From assembly GCA_032433765.1 (NCBI GenBank), contig JAVIAB010000051.1:78697744-78761743 (forward strand): a DNA stretch of 64,000 nucleotides. Direction: 5' to 3'. The notes beneath the pieces were generated by a model that saw only the letters and a program-made list of their open reading frames with translations, was not told the origin of the DNA and did no database searches. Positions 43,169 to 54,599 of the stretch are shown here, in pieces. Position 1 is the stretch's first letter, and each line of letters starts with the position of its first letter. A program made the position numbers and the translations under genes. This DNA is from Megaustenia siamemsis (lineage: Eukaryota > Mollusca > Gastropoda > Stylommatophora > Ariophantidae).

Positions 43169-43730
43169 TTTTCTATTGTTAACGTGCTATCACTATATAT
43201 TACATATATTTTCTATTGTTGACTTTCTATCTCTACAGTTACATATATTTTCTATTGTTGACTTTCTACCCCTACAGTTGCATATATTTTCTATTGTTGA
43301 CTTTCCATCTCTACAGTTCCCCATATTTTCTATTGTTAACGTGCTATCACTATATATTACATATATTTTCTATTGTTGACTTTCTATCCCTACAGTTACA
43401 TATATTTTCTATTGTTAACTTTCTATCTCTAGTTACGTATATTTTCTATCGTTGACTTTCTATCACTATAGTTATATATCTATTTTCTATTGTTGATTTT
43501 CTATCTCTAGCTACATATGTTTGCTATTGTTGACTTTCTGTCTCTACAGTTATATATATATTCTACTGTTGACTTTCTATCTCTAGTTACGTATATTTTC
43601 TATCGTTGACTTTCTATCACTATAGTTACCCATATTTTCTATTATTGACTTTCTATCTCAACAGTTACATATATTGTATAGTGTTGACTTTCTCTCCCTA
43701 CAATGACATACATTTACTATTTTTGATTTT
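43169..43730. repeat. 39-bp minisatellite, right block
   Basis: About 14 diverged units of 39 bp, core ATATTTTCTATTGTTGACTT. The first unit directly touches the 5'-truncated end of LINE D. Confidence 0.93.
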
Positions 43731-43969
43731 CTCTCTAGCCCAAGTTCTCTCAAGTTCTCCTCTGTATCTTCTTCCATCAATTTGTCATATTGTCATAATA
43801 TATTCCAGCCCCTCCCTTTTCATAACATGACGAAAAGAAGAGTATCAATGTTTCCTTTCGGTAACAAGTTTTCTGTTTGTTTTGGCCTCTTTCTGAACGT
43901 CATCGTTACTCCTGTTAATTAATTCTCTCAGTAAACCCACGTTTATGTCACCTTCAATGATGCCTTGTC
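43731..43969. other. unique spacer
   Basis: No feature recognised. Confidence 0.35.
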
Positions 43970-44632
43970 TGTATGTATGTCAAGGCTCACTTTCATATGT
44001 CAAAACTCACTTTCATATGGCAAGACTCACTTTCATATGTCAAGACTCACTTTCATATGTCAAGACTCACTTTCATATGTCAAAACTCACTTTCATGTGT
44101 CAAGACTCACTTTCATATGTCAAGACTCACTTTCACATGTCAAAACTCACTTTCAGATGTCAAGACTCACTGTCATATGTCAAGATTCACATTCACATGT
44201 TAAAACTTACTTTCACATGTCAAAACTCACTTTCATATGTCAAGACTCACTTTCATATGTTAAGACTCATGTTCACATGTCAAAACTCACTTTCAGATGT
44301 CAAAACTCACTTTCATATGTCAAGACTCACTTTCATATGTCAAGACTCACTTTCATATGGCAAGACTCACTTTCATATGTCAAGACTCACTTTCATATGG
44401 CAAGACTCACTTTCATATGTCAAAACTCACTTTCATGTGTCAAGACTCACTTTCATATGTCAAGACTCACTTTCACATGTCAAAACTCACTTTCAGATGT
44501 CAAGACTCACTGTCATATGTCAAGATTCACATTCACATGTTAAAACTTACTTTCACATGTCAAAACTCACTTTCATATGTCAAGGCTCACTTTCATATAT
44601 CAAGACTCACTTTCATATGTCAAGATTCAAGA
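43970..44632. repeat. 20-bp minisatellite with a 340-bp higher-order repeat
   Basis: About 33 units, core TTTCATATGTCAAGACTCAC. A run of 17 units with rare variants (TGTCATATGTCAAGATTCAC, TTAAAACTTAC) is repeated at an offset of exactly 340 bp (44171 and 44511). 20 bp is not a multiple of three; the three-unit periodicity keeps several frames open. Confidence 0.96.
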
Positions 44633-44684
44633 CCATCGAGTTTAACTAAAGAGCTGTTTCTATTATTTCCACTGTAGTATGAAT

Positions 44685-45090
44685 TGAAGCTGGAAGACGT
44701 CAAAAGAGATTGAGAATAAACTAAACGTTTTTGAAGACAAATGCCTAAGAAAAAATATTCTGTGTACAGTGGAATGAATTCAAGACTAATATAGAAAAAA
44801 AAAAGAGAAACGGCCATGCAACCAAAGATCTCATCTACAACTAAGGTAAGAAGATGGATACATGTCGGACAATCGCAGAGAAGAGACAGCAAGAGAATTT
44901 CAAAACAGGCTCTTCTATGGGAAACATCAGGATACATAAAAAAAAAGAGGAAGACCTAAAGAGACACTAAAAATAACACTTACAAGAGAAGCAAAGTTGG
45001 GATACATAGACTCATTAGAAAATATCGAACATCCCGCTCAAAATAAAGATGGAAAAGCGAAAAACACTAGAAGCCCTTATGTGACGTCTA
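44685..45090 (+). mobile_element. LINE family E, decayed C-terminal end
   Basis: Plus-strand remnants NKLNVFEDKCLRKN, VRRWIHVGQSQRRDSKRIS, KQALLWETSG and EGSRIR match the family E protein end at 51443-51850 (KLNAFENKCLRKI, RRWSYVGHVMRRDNN, KQALIWETTG). Multiple stops and indels. 5'-truncated. Confidence 0.82.
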
Positions 45091-45200
45091 GCACGCGGGA
45101 AGGATCCAGAATCAGGAATATGAATCCAGGACATAACTAACTGTACATTACCCTTATTCCGTGGCAGGAAAACGACAAGCGCCTTATTTATTTCTTATCA

Positions 45201-45411
45201 GGGGGACTGGTTGGTCTCGAGGTAAAACGCCGGCCTCGAGACAGAGAGGTTGTGGGTTCAAATCCCTCAGCAGTGAGGCCCGGCTTGAAACGTAAATTAC
45301 TCATCGACGGAAAAATATGAGTATCACTGTGCACACGGCTGCCATGGAAAAATGGATTGACACGCAAAATTCAGTTGTTAGTGTAAAAACTGGTGAATTA
45401 AAAAAAAATTG
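45201..45411 (+). mobile_element. SINE-3, second copy
   Basis: GGGGGACTGGTTGGTCTCGA with box B GGGTTCAAATCCC and the body AAAATATGAGTATCACTGTG. A possible 8-bp TSD, TCTTATCA, is at 45193-45200 and 45412-45419. It is shorter than the copy at 17.3-17.6 kb (lacks the CCCTAGGG block). Confidence 0.85.
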
Positions 45412-45440
45412 TCTTATCATACAACTTCTTCGTTCCATAT

Positions 45441-45687
45441 CATCATCATCATGTGCCATACCGGTTGGCGTAGGTGATCATGTCCCTCCACAATATTCTA
45501 TCTACAGTGCATCGTATCAGTTCTGTTGTTGACTGTTTTCCATGCCATGACACCAAGCTATCCAGTACTTTCTCTCTTTGTCGTCCGCGATCTCTCTTTC
45601 CTTTTATTTTGCCAGTTGTAACCAAGTATTCCAACTTTCCTCTTCTCATGATGTGCCCAAAAAAATGTTGATTGCTTCTTTCTGATT
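45441..45687 (-). mobile_element. LINE family A 3' end with TSD
   Basis: Minus strand: RKKQSTFFWAHHEKRKVG, then in another frame MRRGKLEYLVTTGKIKGKRD and LWRDMITYANRYGT, with a GATGATGATG tail. Flanks TTCGTTCCATAT (45429-45440) and TTCGTTTCATAT (45688-45699) form a 12-bp TSD with one change. A one-base insertion breaks the frame near 45660. Length 247 bp. Confidence 0.92.
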
Positions 45688-45759
45688 TTCGTTTCATATA
45701 AACAATAATAATATTTTATTGATTGCAACTGCATGCTAGGCTTACTCAAGTCTTCTTCT

Positions 45760-46195
45760 GCTGCGGACTTTCGGTCAATATGGCGGATAGGCGAAAGGGA
45801 ACCTTTGAGGGACTGTTTGAAAAGTGTTCCTTGTTGCTGTTTCCTCATATTCCGAGTCCGGTTTGCTGCCGGAGCTACTGAGTAGTAATCTGTGCTCACC
45901 GTGAGCTGTGTGTTTTATCCGGATAGTGTTTATATATTCAAATTGCTTACGATGAACGATGATATCGTACGAGGAAGGACAGTTAAGATGCGTTCATTGT
46001 CGGTGCTATAATACGCCTTATATCTTTTGACGTGTGCTGTGTTTGCTACGATGGAGACTGCAACTGTCTTTCTTTGTTTGGATATTCGATGAGATGTTAA
46101 TTCCGATGATTCCAGTGGCACGGGCGGTTGAGCAATTATGGATTTCCATTCGTTTGCGGTGATACCGGGGCCTTCGAATAACCATAACCATCTTC
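45760..46195 (+). repeat. R430 repeat, near full length
   Basis: From CGGTCAATATGGCGGATAGG to ATAACCATAACCATC. The best copy with the one at 53265 for defining both ends. Confidence 0.88.
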
Positions 46196-47299
46196 TGCTG
46201 CGATCGACCAGCCATTACTTGCTTTCCTCGTCTGTCCAGTAAAGTTGTAAACATTTCACAACAAAGTTTAGATGATACTTGGCAGTTGTTACTAAGATGG
46301 TCTCAAATAAGAACGCATATACATTTAATATTCATTAAGGATTCGGTTGCTATGGATACGGGGTTATCTTGGATAATAAACAAAGTTCTCTAGACAACAA
46401 ATCTTTTAAACTATACAACAAAAGAAGTCTCTCTTTCCAACAGCAAGACATCAATATTATGTGTAACTAAATAGCATACATACTTACATGTAAATAACTT
46501 ACAAAGTTGTGTGACATGAAACTGTCCCGAAGTACACTAATCAAAGTATATATTAAATTTCCAATTAAAAATGAGATCGATGTACCAAAAAAAAAACAAA
46601 CATTGTTTTCAAAATTCATTTTGCAACAATCTCACACATTGTCTACTTCCTTCCAAAATGATATAGATGTGTGTCTGTGTTAACTTCCTGCTAATATTTT
46701 AAACGATTGTTGATATTCTAAAGATAAACGTCGCTCAAATTAGTGGAATAATTGAGAAAAAAGGATTTTAGACATTTTGTAAAAAAAAAAAAAATGAATC
46801 ATTTATATATTTCAATTCCGCACTATCCCTTCGTGTAGTAGTCGAGGAATGAGTTTTGGCCTACTCCACTTGTCAAAGTGAGCATGTATCAAAGAGATAA
46901 AGAAATAACTCTTCCCTAAAATTATTTTTAAAAAGTAAAATATTTGAAAAACGGAAAAACGGTTTTCAAAGTTTATTTAATACTCAAAATTTAGCATTCT
47001 TTTAGGAAATGAAATCTAAACACGTGAAGAAAATAAATTGAGTATTACATATTTAACGAATTGATTTTTAAGGAAAATAATCTATTTTATATGTCATATG
47101 CCCCGTTAAAGGGGCTTTAAGTGGGTGCAATTTGTGTTGCGTTATGATTCATAGTCGAGGAGAGATGTTGGAGACAAATAATAATAAATGAATATTATTA
47201 TAGAGGGAAACTTCCGATGCGATAATCAGTGAATCAATTCAGAGGAAATTTACAGCACTCGGAAAAAATGACAAATAATTAACAACAGAAAAAAATATG
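46196..47299. other. unique sequence and a shared repeat
   Basis: Contains 46590-46920, related to 39670-40250 with one end inverted, and AT-rich single-copy DNA. No gene recognised. Confidence 0.4.
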
Positions 47300-47395
47300 G
47301 ACCAAGGCAGGATCGAACCCGTACTCAGTGGCACAGCACCTTGCCACCAAAAGCCAAACGCTAGGGAACACTGCCACTCAGCTAACTAAAAAATT
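47300..47395 (-). mobile_element. tRNA-like SINE head (family unknown)
   Basis: Minus strand GTTAGCTGAGTGGCAGTGTT with box B GGGTTCGATCCTGCC. The anticodon-arm region is long and irregular, so it is a SINE head rather than a tRNA gene. Confidence 0.5.
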
Positions 47396-47451
47396 AGCTT
47401 CGTAGGCAATATTTATTTGGCGTGTCTAAGTCACTGACGGCTTTCAACTCA

Positions 47452-47750
47452 TGGTCTAGTATGCGTCTTGTCTCCCGTTGACTCTGTGTCTTGTGTTTCA
47501 TGAATTCTGCGTCTTGTCTCCCGTTGACTCTGTGTCTCGCGAATTATGAGTCTTGTGTCCCAATGGCTCTGTGCGTTGTGTCCCGTTGACTCTGAGTCAT
47601 GTGTTCCGTTTACTCTGCGTCTTATGTCCCGTGTCCCGTTGACTCTGAGTCCTGTGTCCTGTTGACTCTGCGTCTTATGTCCTGTTGACTATTTGTCTTG
47701 TGTCTCGTTGGCTCTGCGTCCTGTTGACTCTGCGTCTTTTATCTCGTAGA
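47452..47750. repeat. degenerate 23-bp minisatellite
   Basis: About 13 unequal units around GACTCTGCGTCTTGTGTCCC. Units differ by indels and the array is old. Confidence 0.8.
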
Positions 47751-47784
47751 GAAGCAATTGGAGTACATGATCTTTGATTATTGT

Positions 47785-47786
<2 letters not shown>

Positions 47787-47866
<80 letters not shown>
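47787..47866. repeat. CA dinucleotide microsatellite
   Basis: About 40 perfect CA units; likely variable between individuals. Confidence 0.98.
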
Positions 47867-47868
<2 letters not shown>

Positions 47869-48254
47869 GAAATGGCTTGGCCACTTATCTTGAGTGTCTG
47901 GTCTGGCATAGACCATTCTGTAAGAAACTGTAAAAGGAGAGAGAAGAAGAGACAGGGTATGCAAATAAAGAGATGAGAAGATAATATGAAAGAATGGACA
48001 TGCCTTGCAAAACCCCTAATGAATGACAAGATATACGTGGATAAGGTTGTCGAAGTCTATCAGTGGTGCCTTAACAAATCTCTAGGGATAAGAAATGAAG
48101 ATAAAAAATAATGATATCCTCATACATAATATTGTTCTTATATTTAGCGATTATTTCATGTATTGTTTTTTCATGTATTTTTGTTAGAACTGACACTGCA
48201 GCACTCTGAACTAACCCATATGTGCCTTGTTATTATATTGTTGTATATATGCAT
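47867..48254. other. unique sequence with a SINE-3 tail-like motif
   Basis: 48066-48105 (CTCTAGGGATAAGAAATGAA) resembles the CCCTAGGGATTAGGAACTGA end of SINE-3 at about 17290. Otherwise unassigned. Confidence 0.35.
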
Positions 48255-50206
48255 TATATTCTATAGAAATGTGGTTTTACAGAAGAATGTTGAGAAAACC
48301 ATGAACAGTTTAGACGAGTAATGAAAATGTTATGAAAGAGGTCAAAGCAAAAAGAGAGCTAATTTCCAATATTAGGAAGAAACAATCATCATTTTTTTTT
48401 TGGACATGTAATGAGAAGAGTACAACTGGAATATATTGTAACAACTGGACAAATTGAAGGACGAAGAGATAAAGGGAAGCAAAGAGAAAAAATACCAGAC
48501 AGCTTAAGAGAATGGCTTGGCAGAAGGTCAACAATTTCTTCTTCTGCTTCTATCCTTCCTCCATTGCCGTTGGCATCGAGGGAGATACAATCGGCGATTC
48601 TTTGCTCTTCTTTTGGCCTCTTCTGGTGTTATTCCTCCTAGTGACTCTAGTATCCCCTTTATCCATCTCTTTCTTGGTCTTCCTCTTAATCTGGCGTTTT
48701 CGTAGCGTTTGTTTATGGCTCTTTGAGTCATTGTTAGTTCTTTTTGTCTTGTTATGTGACCGAACCATTTTATATGTTGTTTCTTTATGTATTCGATGGC
48801 TGGTCCAATTTCGAGTTTCTTCCTCAGGTCGGTGTTTCTTACTCTGTCCCTTAAGCTGTTTCCTGACATTCTTCTGACATTTCATTTCGGTAGTCGTTAT
48901 CTTTCTTATTCTAGAGTCCAGCGTCCAATTCTGGTACTGATAGCACAGAGTTAGTAGAAAAATTGATTTGTATATTGCCCTTTTTGCTTCCGTAGTTATT
49001 GCTTTGTTTTTCAATAGTGTTGATACTTGACCTATAACTTGGCATGCTTTGTTACACATTATATCTATCTCTGTCTCTTGGTTATTGTCTTGTGTTATCG
49101 TGCTACCCAGATATTTAAAATTGTCTACTTGCTTCAGAGTTGTATTACATATTACGATGTATAGTTTTTCTTTCTTTCTCGCTATTGCCATTACTTCGGT
49201 TTTGCTTATGTTGATCTTCATGTTGTATTGTTTACAAGTGTTGTTTAGCCTGTTGATATGTTCTTGCAGGTCCTCAGTTGTTTCATGTATTAGAACTTGG
49301 TCATCTGCAAAAAGTATTTCATTTATTTCTTCCTCTCTTCTGCTGTTTTCTGGTACGTATATTTTGTTCTCTTTTGAGTTATCGCTTGTTATCATCCTTG
49401 TTGGTATACATCCTTTGATTGGGCATGCTAATTTGCATATATTGTCCATATATGTGATGAAAAGTAAAGGGGAAAGCATGCAGCCTTGTCTTACTCCGGA
49501 GTTAATGTTGAAATGTTTAGAGTAGCCTGCTGAAGATCTTACTGTAGTGCGACTACTTTCATAGAGGCTCTTGCATATCTCTACTAGGTAGTGACTCACC
49601 CTGTACAAGGGCAATACGGATCATAGTTGTTCCCTGTCCACCCTATCGAACGCCTTTTCTTGGTCAATAAAAGCTGTATACAGTGTTTTATTATGCTCTA
49701 TTGTTTTCTCCGCTAGTTGTTTTATGATAAATAGGGCATCTGTGCAACCTCTGTTCCTCCCGAAGTCCATCTGAGCATCACTTAGTTGTGGGTCTGTAAT
49801 TGGTCTCAATCTTTTTTCAACTATATTGGCATATAACTTCCCTGTGTGGCTTAATAGTGATATTCCTCTATATTGGTTGCAGTCTCTTCTGCTGCCCTTA
49901 TTTTTTTCCATATTGGTAATATAATGGACTGTTTCCAATCGTCTGGGACTTGCTGTTGTATCCATGCAGCGTTGAATATTCTGTGTAGCCATTTCATCCT
50001 GCCTCTCCCGCTGCTGCTAGCATTTCTACTGGCATGTTATCGATTCCGGGGGCTTTGTTTCTTGGTGCGAATCGCAATGTTTCTTCTGTTTCTTCAATTG
50101 GTCAACAATAGAAATGATAAATAACTGTCGAGATCGAAAGTTGTGAAGAAATATGATCACCTACGCCAGCAGGCCCGGTACTTGATGGTGATGATTATAT
50201 ATATGT
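48255..50206 (+). mobile_element. LINE family A' 3' end, split by LINE B
   Basis: Left part 48255-48535 (EMWFYRRMLRKP, GRRDKGKQREKIPDSLREWL) and right part 50100-50206 (NNCRDRKL, then GATGGTGATGAT tail) are contiguous in other copies. LINE B at 48536-50099 sits between with TSD GGTCAACAAT. Confidence 0.92.
48536..50099 (-). mobile_element. LINE family B, nested copy with 10-bp TSD
   Basis: Minus strand: RFAPRNKAPGIDNMPVEML, ISLLSHTGKLYANIVEKRLR, MDFGRNRGCTDALFIIKQLA, TAFIDQEKAFDRVDREQL, a frame break near 49620, then RQGCMLSPLLFITYMDNICK, EILFADDQVLIHETTEDLQ (catalytic FADD), KTEVMAIARKKEK and FKYLGSTITQDNNQETEI. A second shift near 48880 scrambles the C-terminus. The tail reads AGCAGAAGAAG. 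TSD GGTCAACAAT at 48526-48535 and 50100-50109. 5'-truncated upstream of RT. It is very close to the copy at 58.5-60.4 kb, so the family was active recently. Confidence 0.95.
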
Positions 50207-50282
50207 TAGTGTAACGAATCAGCATTGTACAGAAATGCGATTATGCAGTTATACTATATTTTATACACACATTATATATACA

Positions 50283-50325
<43 letters not shown>

Positions 50326-50506
50326 CACAGCTACCATATATATATATATACATACACAGCTACCCATAACCCCACCCATGAGCGCGCACAGCTGTTTGTC
50401 ACTGATACCTTAGTTGGTTTCCTCATGTGTGTCTTTCCTTGAAGATAAAGTGCTCATAGTTTCTTCAATTAAATATTCAAAGTGCTTAAACACACTGTAC
50501 ATCTTC
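50207..50506. other. unique spacer with TA microsatellites
   Basis: TA runs at about 50283-50321 and 50336-50350. No gene. Confidence 0.5.
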
Positions 50507-50945
50507 AACATCATCATCAACGAATGCCATATCTACAACGAAGGTTGGCTACCATGGAGCGCCATTCTGCTATGTCTCTTGCTTTGAGGGTGCTGGTTGT
50601 CACAGGCTAATTTGTCCATCTTTTGATGTTACTCGTCCATGTTAGTCTTGGTCTGCCTCTGCTTCTTTTAACTTGTATTTTTCTCTCCAATATTACTTTT
50701 AGTAAGCTGCTGTGTCTTTTAACATGCCCCAAAAATCTCATTCGCCTTGTTTGAATTGTGTTTAGTAGCAGTTCTCTTTTCATTTTTAGTTGTTTTAAGA
50801 CTTCATCGTTTGTTTTCTTTTCTTTCTATCCAATTCTACCTATTTTTCTTTATATCCACATTTCAAAGGCTTCAATTTTCTGTTCTGTTTTCTTGTCTAA
50901 TGTCCATGTTTCTGCACCATACAGGAATGTTGAGAAGATATAACC
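50507..50945 (-). mobile_element. LINE family F, C-terminal end
   Basis: Minus strand: FLYGAETWTLDKKTEQKIEA, FEMWI, TNDEVLKQLKMKRELLLNTI, RRMRFLGHVKRHSSLLKVIL, RSRGRPRLTWTSNIKRW and ARDIAEWRSMVANLRCRYGI. Tail GATGATGATG. Frames broken by several indels. Related to but clearly distinct from A. Confidence 0.87.
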
Positions 50946-51023
50946 TAGTGAAAATAAAATAATAATAATCAATATTTAGACGATCTATTCTTGTCATCCA
51001 TGCATGTCCTACCATTAACCACT

Positions 51024-51326
51024 CATCATCATGTACCCTGCCGATTGGCGTAGGCGATCATGTCCCTCCACAATCTTCTATCTACAGTGCATCGTATCAG
51101 TCCTGTTGTTGACTGTTTTCCATGCCATGGCACTAAGCTATCCAGTATTTTCTCTCTTTGTCTTCCGCGATCTCTCTTTCCTTTTATTTTGCCAGTTGTA
51201 ACCAAGTATTCCAACTTTCCTCTTTTAATGATGCGCCCGAAAAATGTTGATTGCTTCTTTCTGATGTTTTTTAAGAGCTCCCTTTTTGTGTTGGCCTCTT
51301 TGAGAACTTCCTCATTGGTCTTTTTA
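51024..51326 (-). mobile_element. LINE family A 3' end, intact frame, 13-bp TSD
   Basis: A 100-codon minus-strand frame without stops: KTNEEVLKEANTKRELLKNI, KKQSTFFGRIIKRGKLEYLV, KRDRGRQREKILDSLVPWHG and LWRDMIAYANRQGT. Perfect 13-bp TSD ACCATTAACCACT at 51011-51023 and 51327-51339. Truncated to 0.3 kb but with little decay, so a recent insertion. Confidence 0.94.
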
Positions 51327-51339
51327 ACCATTAACCACT

Positions 51340-52611
51340 ATCTATCTATCTATCTATTGACCTTTCGAGCCGTAACCGGCCCATAGGGCGTAGACCAAGA
51401 TACACCTTCTCCTATATGAATTTTTGTTCTAGCAGTTTTCTTTTAAAGATATTTTATCAAATCTCGCCATCTGTCTCTGTTCTGTGCAAGCAGTTCTATC
51501 TCATTGAGGGAGCCGATTCCTGCTGCTCTTGCCTCTCTCATCAATGTTCTTCTCAGTGTCTCCCTGGGTCTTCCTCTTTTTCTTTTACCTGTTGTTTCCC
51601 ATATGAGGGCTTGCTTTGCTATTCGATTATTATCTCTTCTCATCACATGTCCAACGTATGACCATCGTCTTTTCTTTATTACTGAAGATATTAGTGGTTG
51701 ATTGGCGATTTCTCTAATTTCCTCGTTTGTTTTGAATTCGTTCCATTCTATACCAAGTATTTTCCTTAGACATTTATTTTCGAATGCGTTCAACTTTGTT
51801 TCTATATCTCTTGTTGTTTTCCAGCTTTCACACGCATACGTAAGGGTTGATAGTACATTTGATTTGAATGGCCTAAGTTTTGTGTTTGTGCTAATGAGTT
51901 TTGATTTCCACAACTTTTCAAGGCTTCTGAAAGACATTGCTGCTTTAGCCAGTCTGATTCTAATTTCTTTGCTCGTATCCCCTTCTCGATCAATGTGACT
52001 TCCAAGATAGATGAAGTGATCGATCTCTTCTACTGGTTTGTTTTCCATGTATATTTTGTCACTTGTTGGAATTAAACTTTTCATGACTTTAGTCTTTTCA
52101 TGATTGACCTCAAGCCCAATTTTGCTGGCTATTGATGATAGTTCATTTGTGTTTTCCTGCATCGTTTTTATCTGATTGCTGATGAGAACTATGTCATCAG
52201 CAAAGTCCAGGTCCTCCAAATGGTCTCCTTGTATCCATTCGATGCCTTTATTACCAGTGCAGCATTTCTTCATTATGAAGTCCATAACAATTCCAAATAA
52301 CAAGGGCGATAAAATACATCCTTGTTTAACCCCAGTTTCTATTGGGAAACATTCGCTCAGTCCTTCCTCTGTTCGAACTGCACATGTGTAACCATCATAC
52401 ATGTCTTTGATAATATTTATGATTTTTTATGGTAAGCCATATTGCTTCAGAATTTTCCACAAAGAATCTCTATGAATACTATCAAATGCTTTTTTGAAGT
52501 CGATGAAGTTAAGTACAAAAGGTTTTTGCTTTTCAATGTGTTCCTCCAATATAAGTCGTAGAGTGAAAATGTGGTCAAGACAGCTTCTCCCTTTTCTAAA
52601 CCCAGCCTGTT
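51340..52611 (-). mobile_element. LINE family E (RTE-like), nearly intact RT to C-terminus
   Basis: Minus strand: AGFRKGRSCLDHIFTLRLIL, FIDFKKAFDSIHRDSLWKIL, one TAA stop after QYGLP (about 52425), then 319 open codons: VKQGCILSPLLFGIVMDFIM, catalytic LDFADDIVLIS, FIYLGSHIDREGDTSKEIR, YACESWKTTRDIETKLNAFE, RRWSYVGHVMRRDNN and RGRPRETLRRTLMREA. The 3' tail is AGATAGATAGATAGAT. TSD ATTAACCACT at 51330-51339 and 52612-52621. 5'-truncated at the RT entry. Confidence 0.95.
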
Positions 52612-52621
52612 ATTAACCACT

Positions 52622-53264
52622 ACCTGTAGCTAAAGATGAAATGCTCCAATTAAACCTTCTATACGCACAACAGGTCAGTTACATAAGCTTGACAATGGAC
52701 TGGTATCACTATTATTATTGTGTGCATGCACGTATGTCTGCACGCTTGTCCATTATGGAATTCCCGACGCGATAACGTATTGTGTGAAAGACAGACACAT
52801 ACATTGTTACCAAGCACAAAAAACGGCACAGACTGTAGACGAGCGGGGGGCCCATCTCATTACAACAAGATCAAAGATAACATTAAATACCGCACATTTC
52901 ATATTGATAAACGTCACTAGCCAGCGAGAATTATTGCCCCTGGAATGGAATCAATCAGATCGCAGAGTTCAAAGGTTTAAGGAGCGTTTTCTTGTAATTC
53001 AGAGGCGTATCTAGACAACTATACACCCTTCCCTACCATCCCTGTAACTCCATTCTCCCCCTCCCCTACCCTCAACATTATTTATTCCGCCCTCGTAGAT
53101 CAAAAACTTGTAAGCTAAATCTAAGTATCTTCGTCCACATCTTCTTTCTCCTGAAACGAACAGTTTTATTGATTTGTTTCGTTCATTGTTTTGTATTTTA
53201 CTGCCCTGAAGCAGTGAATTTTTACGATTATTAATTGGTCACATCAAATTAGCATTGCATTTCC
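52622..53264. other. unique sequence
   Basis: Low-copy DNA, no TE protein. Plus-strand frames at 52718-53010 have no splice or domain support. Confidence 0.35.
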
Positions 53265-53695
53265 GGTCAATATGGCGGATATGCGACAAGAACCATTGAG
53301 GCTCAGTCTGAAGTGTTCCTTGTTACAGTTTCCTCATATTCCAAGTCCGGCTTGCTGTCGGAGCGACTGAGTTTAGTGCTCTGTGCACACCGTGAGCTGT
53401 GTATATCATGCAGATCGTGTTTCGATATCCGATTCCTTACGATGAATGATGATATCGCATGACGAAAGACAGTTCAGCTGCGCTTACTTTCGGTGCGGTT
53501 ACGCCGTATGTCTTTTGGTGTGTGTTGTAGCTGCTATGATGTGGACTGCAGTTACCTTTCTTTGTTTGGATCCTTCAATGAGATGAGTTTTAATTCGGAT
53601 GATTCCACTGACACGGGCGGTTGAGCAATTATGGATTTTAATTCGTTTGCAGTGATACTCGTACCCTCGACTTACCATAACCATTACGATAACCA
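53265..53695 (+). repeat. R430 repeat, full-length-like copy
   Basis: From CCGGTCAATATGGCGGATAT to TACCATAACCATTACGATAA. Shares about 430 bp with 45760-46195 and, reversed, 3112-3530. Confidence 0.88.
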
Positions 53696-54055
53696 TCATA
53701 TTAGCAGTTCGACAGTTATATTGACCAACTCATAATGTTGTTGGTTGTTGAAATACTTAAGGGAAGTAAGTGATTCGAGCAGGCGGACACGTACAAGGAC
53801 AGTTCTGATAGTAGTAAATAGAAATGTAAACAAACAAGCAATAGATTTTGTAACCAACAAAACTATTAGAGAAATGTGTTTCTGTCTACGTGTCTTTGTT
53901 AGGGTGTGTTTTACGCTTAGTCACTCACCCACGGCACGGTGGTAGGAAGATCTGTTGATATAGAAGACTTAGTAGTGTAGTATCTCTAGACACAAACAAG
54001 CTAAAACTTCACCAGCGAGTATTCAAGAGAAGACATTACAGCCAATTACTTTACC
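53696..54055. other. unique sequence
   Basis: No feature recognised. Confidence 0.35.
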
Positions 54056-54512
54056 ATTTGGTTCAACCCAGCACTTCACTATTTGGTTCAACCCAGCACT
54101 TCACTATTGGTTCAACTCAGTACTTCACTATTTGGTGCAGCCCAGCACTTCCCTATTTTTGGTGCAACTTACCATTTAGTGTAACCCAGGACTTCATCAT
54201 TTGGTGTAACCCAGCACTTTACTATTTTTGGTGCAACCTGCCACTTCACCATTTGGTGAAACCTACCACTTCACCATTTGGTGCAACCCACCATTTCACC
54301 ATTTGGTGCAACCCACAACTTCACCATTTGGTGCAACCCACCATTTCAACATTTGGTGCAACCCACAACTTCACCATTTGATGCAACCCAGCACTTTACC
54401 ATATTTGGTGCAACCAACCACTTCACCATTTGGTGCAACCCACCATTTCAACATTTGGTGCAACCCACAACTTCACCATATGATGCAACCCATCACTTCA
54501 CTATCTGGAGGT
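54056..54512. repeat. 25-bp minisatellite (CACTTCACCATTTGGTGCAA)
   Basis: About 18 units of 25 bp, core CACTTCACCATTTGGTGCAA, with frequent one-base and larger length changes. Confidence 0.95.
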
Positions 54513-54599
54513 CTAAACTCGTATGTTAACCCTTACTGCTCGATGTCAACATTATCATAATTACCAAAACTATGTTTATATTTAAATATGTTAACTTTC

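Noticed and set aside
43970..44632. CRISPR-like array of regular repeats
   Set aside because: There are no unique spacers: the units are head-to-tail. The whole window is animal DNA with tRNA-SINEs and LINEs.
52718..53014. Plus-strand frame of 98 codons as a gene
   Set aside because: Composition is not coding-like, no splice or domain support, and a second overlapping frame is equally open.
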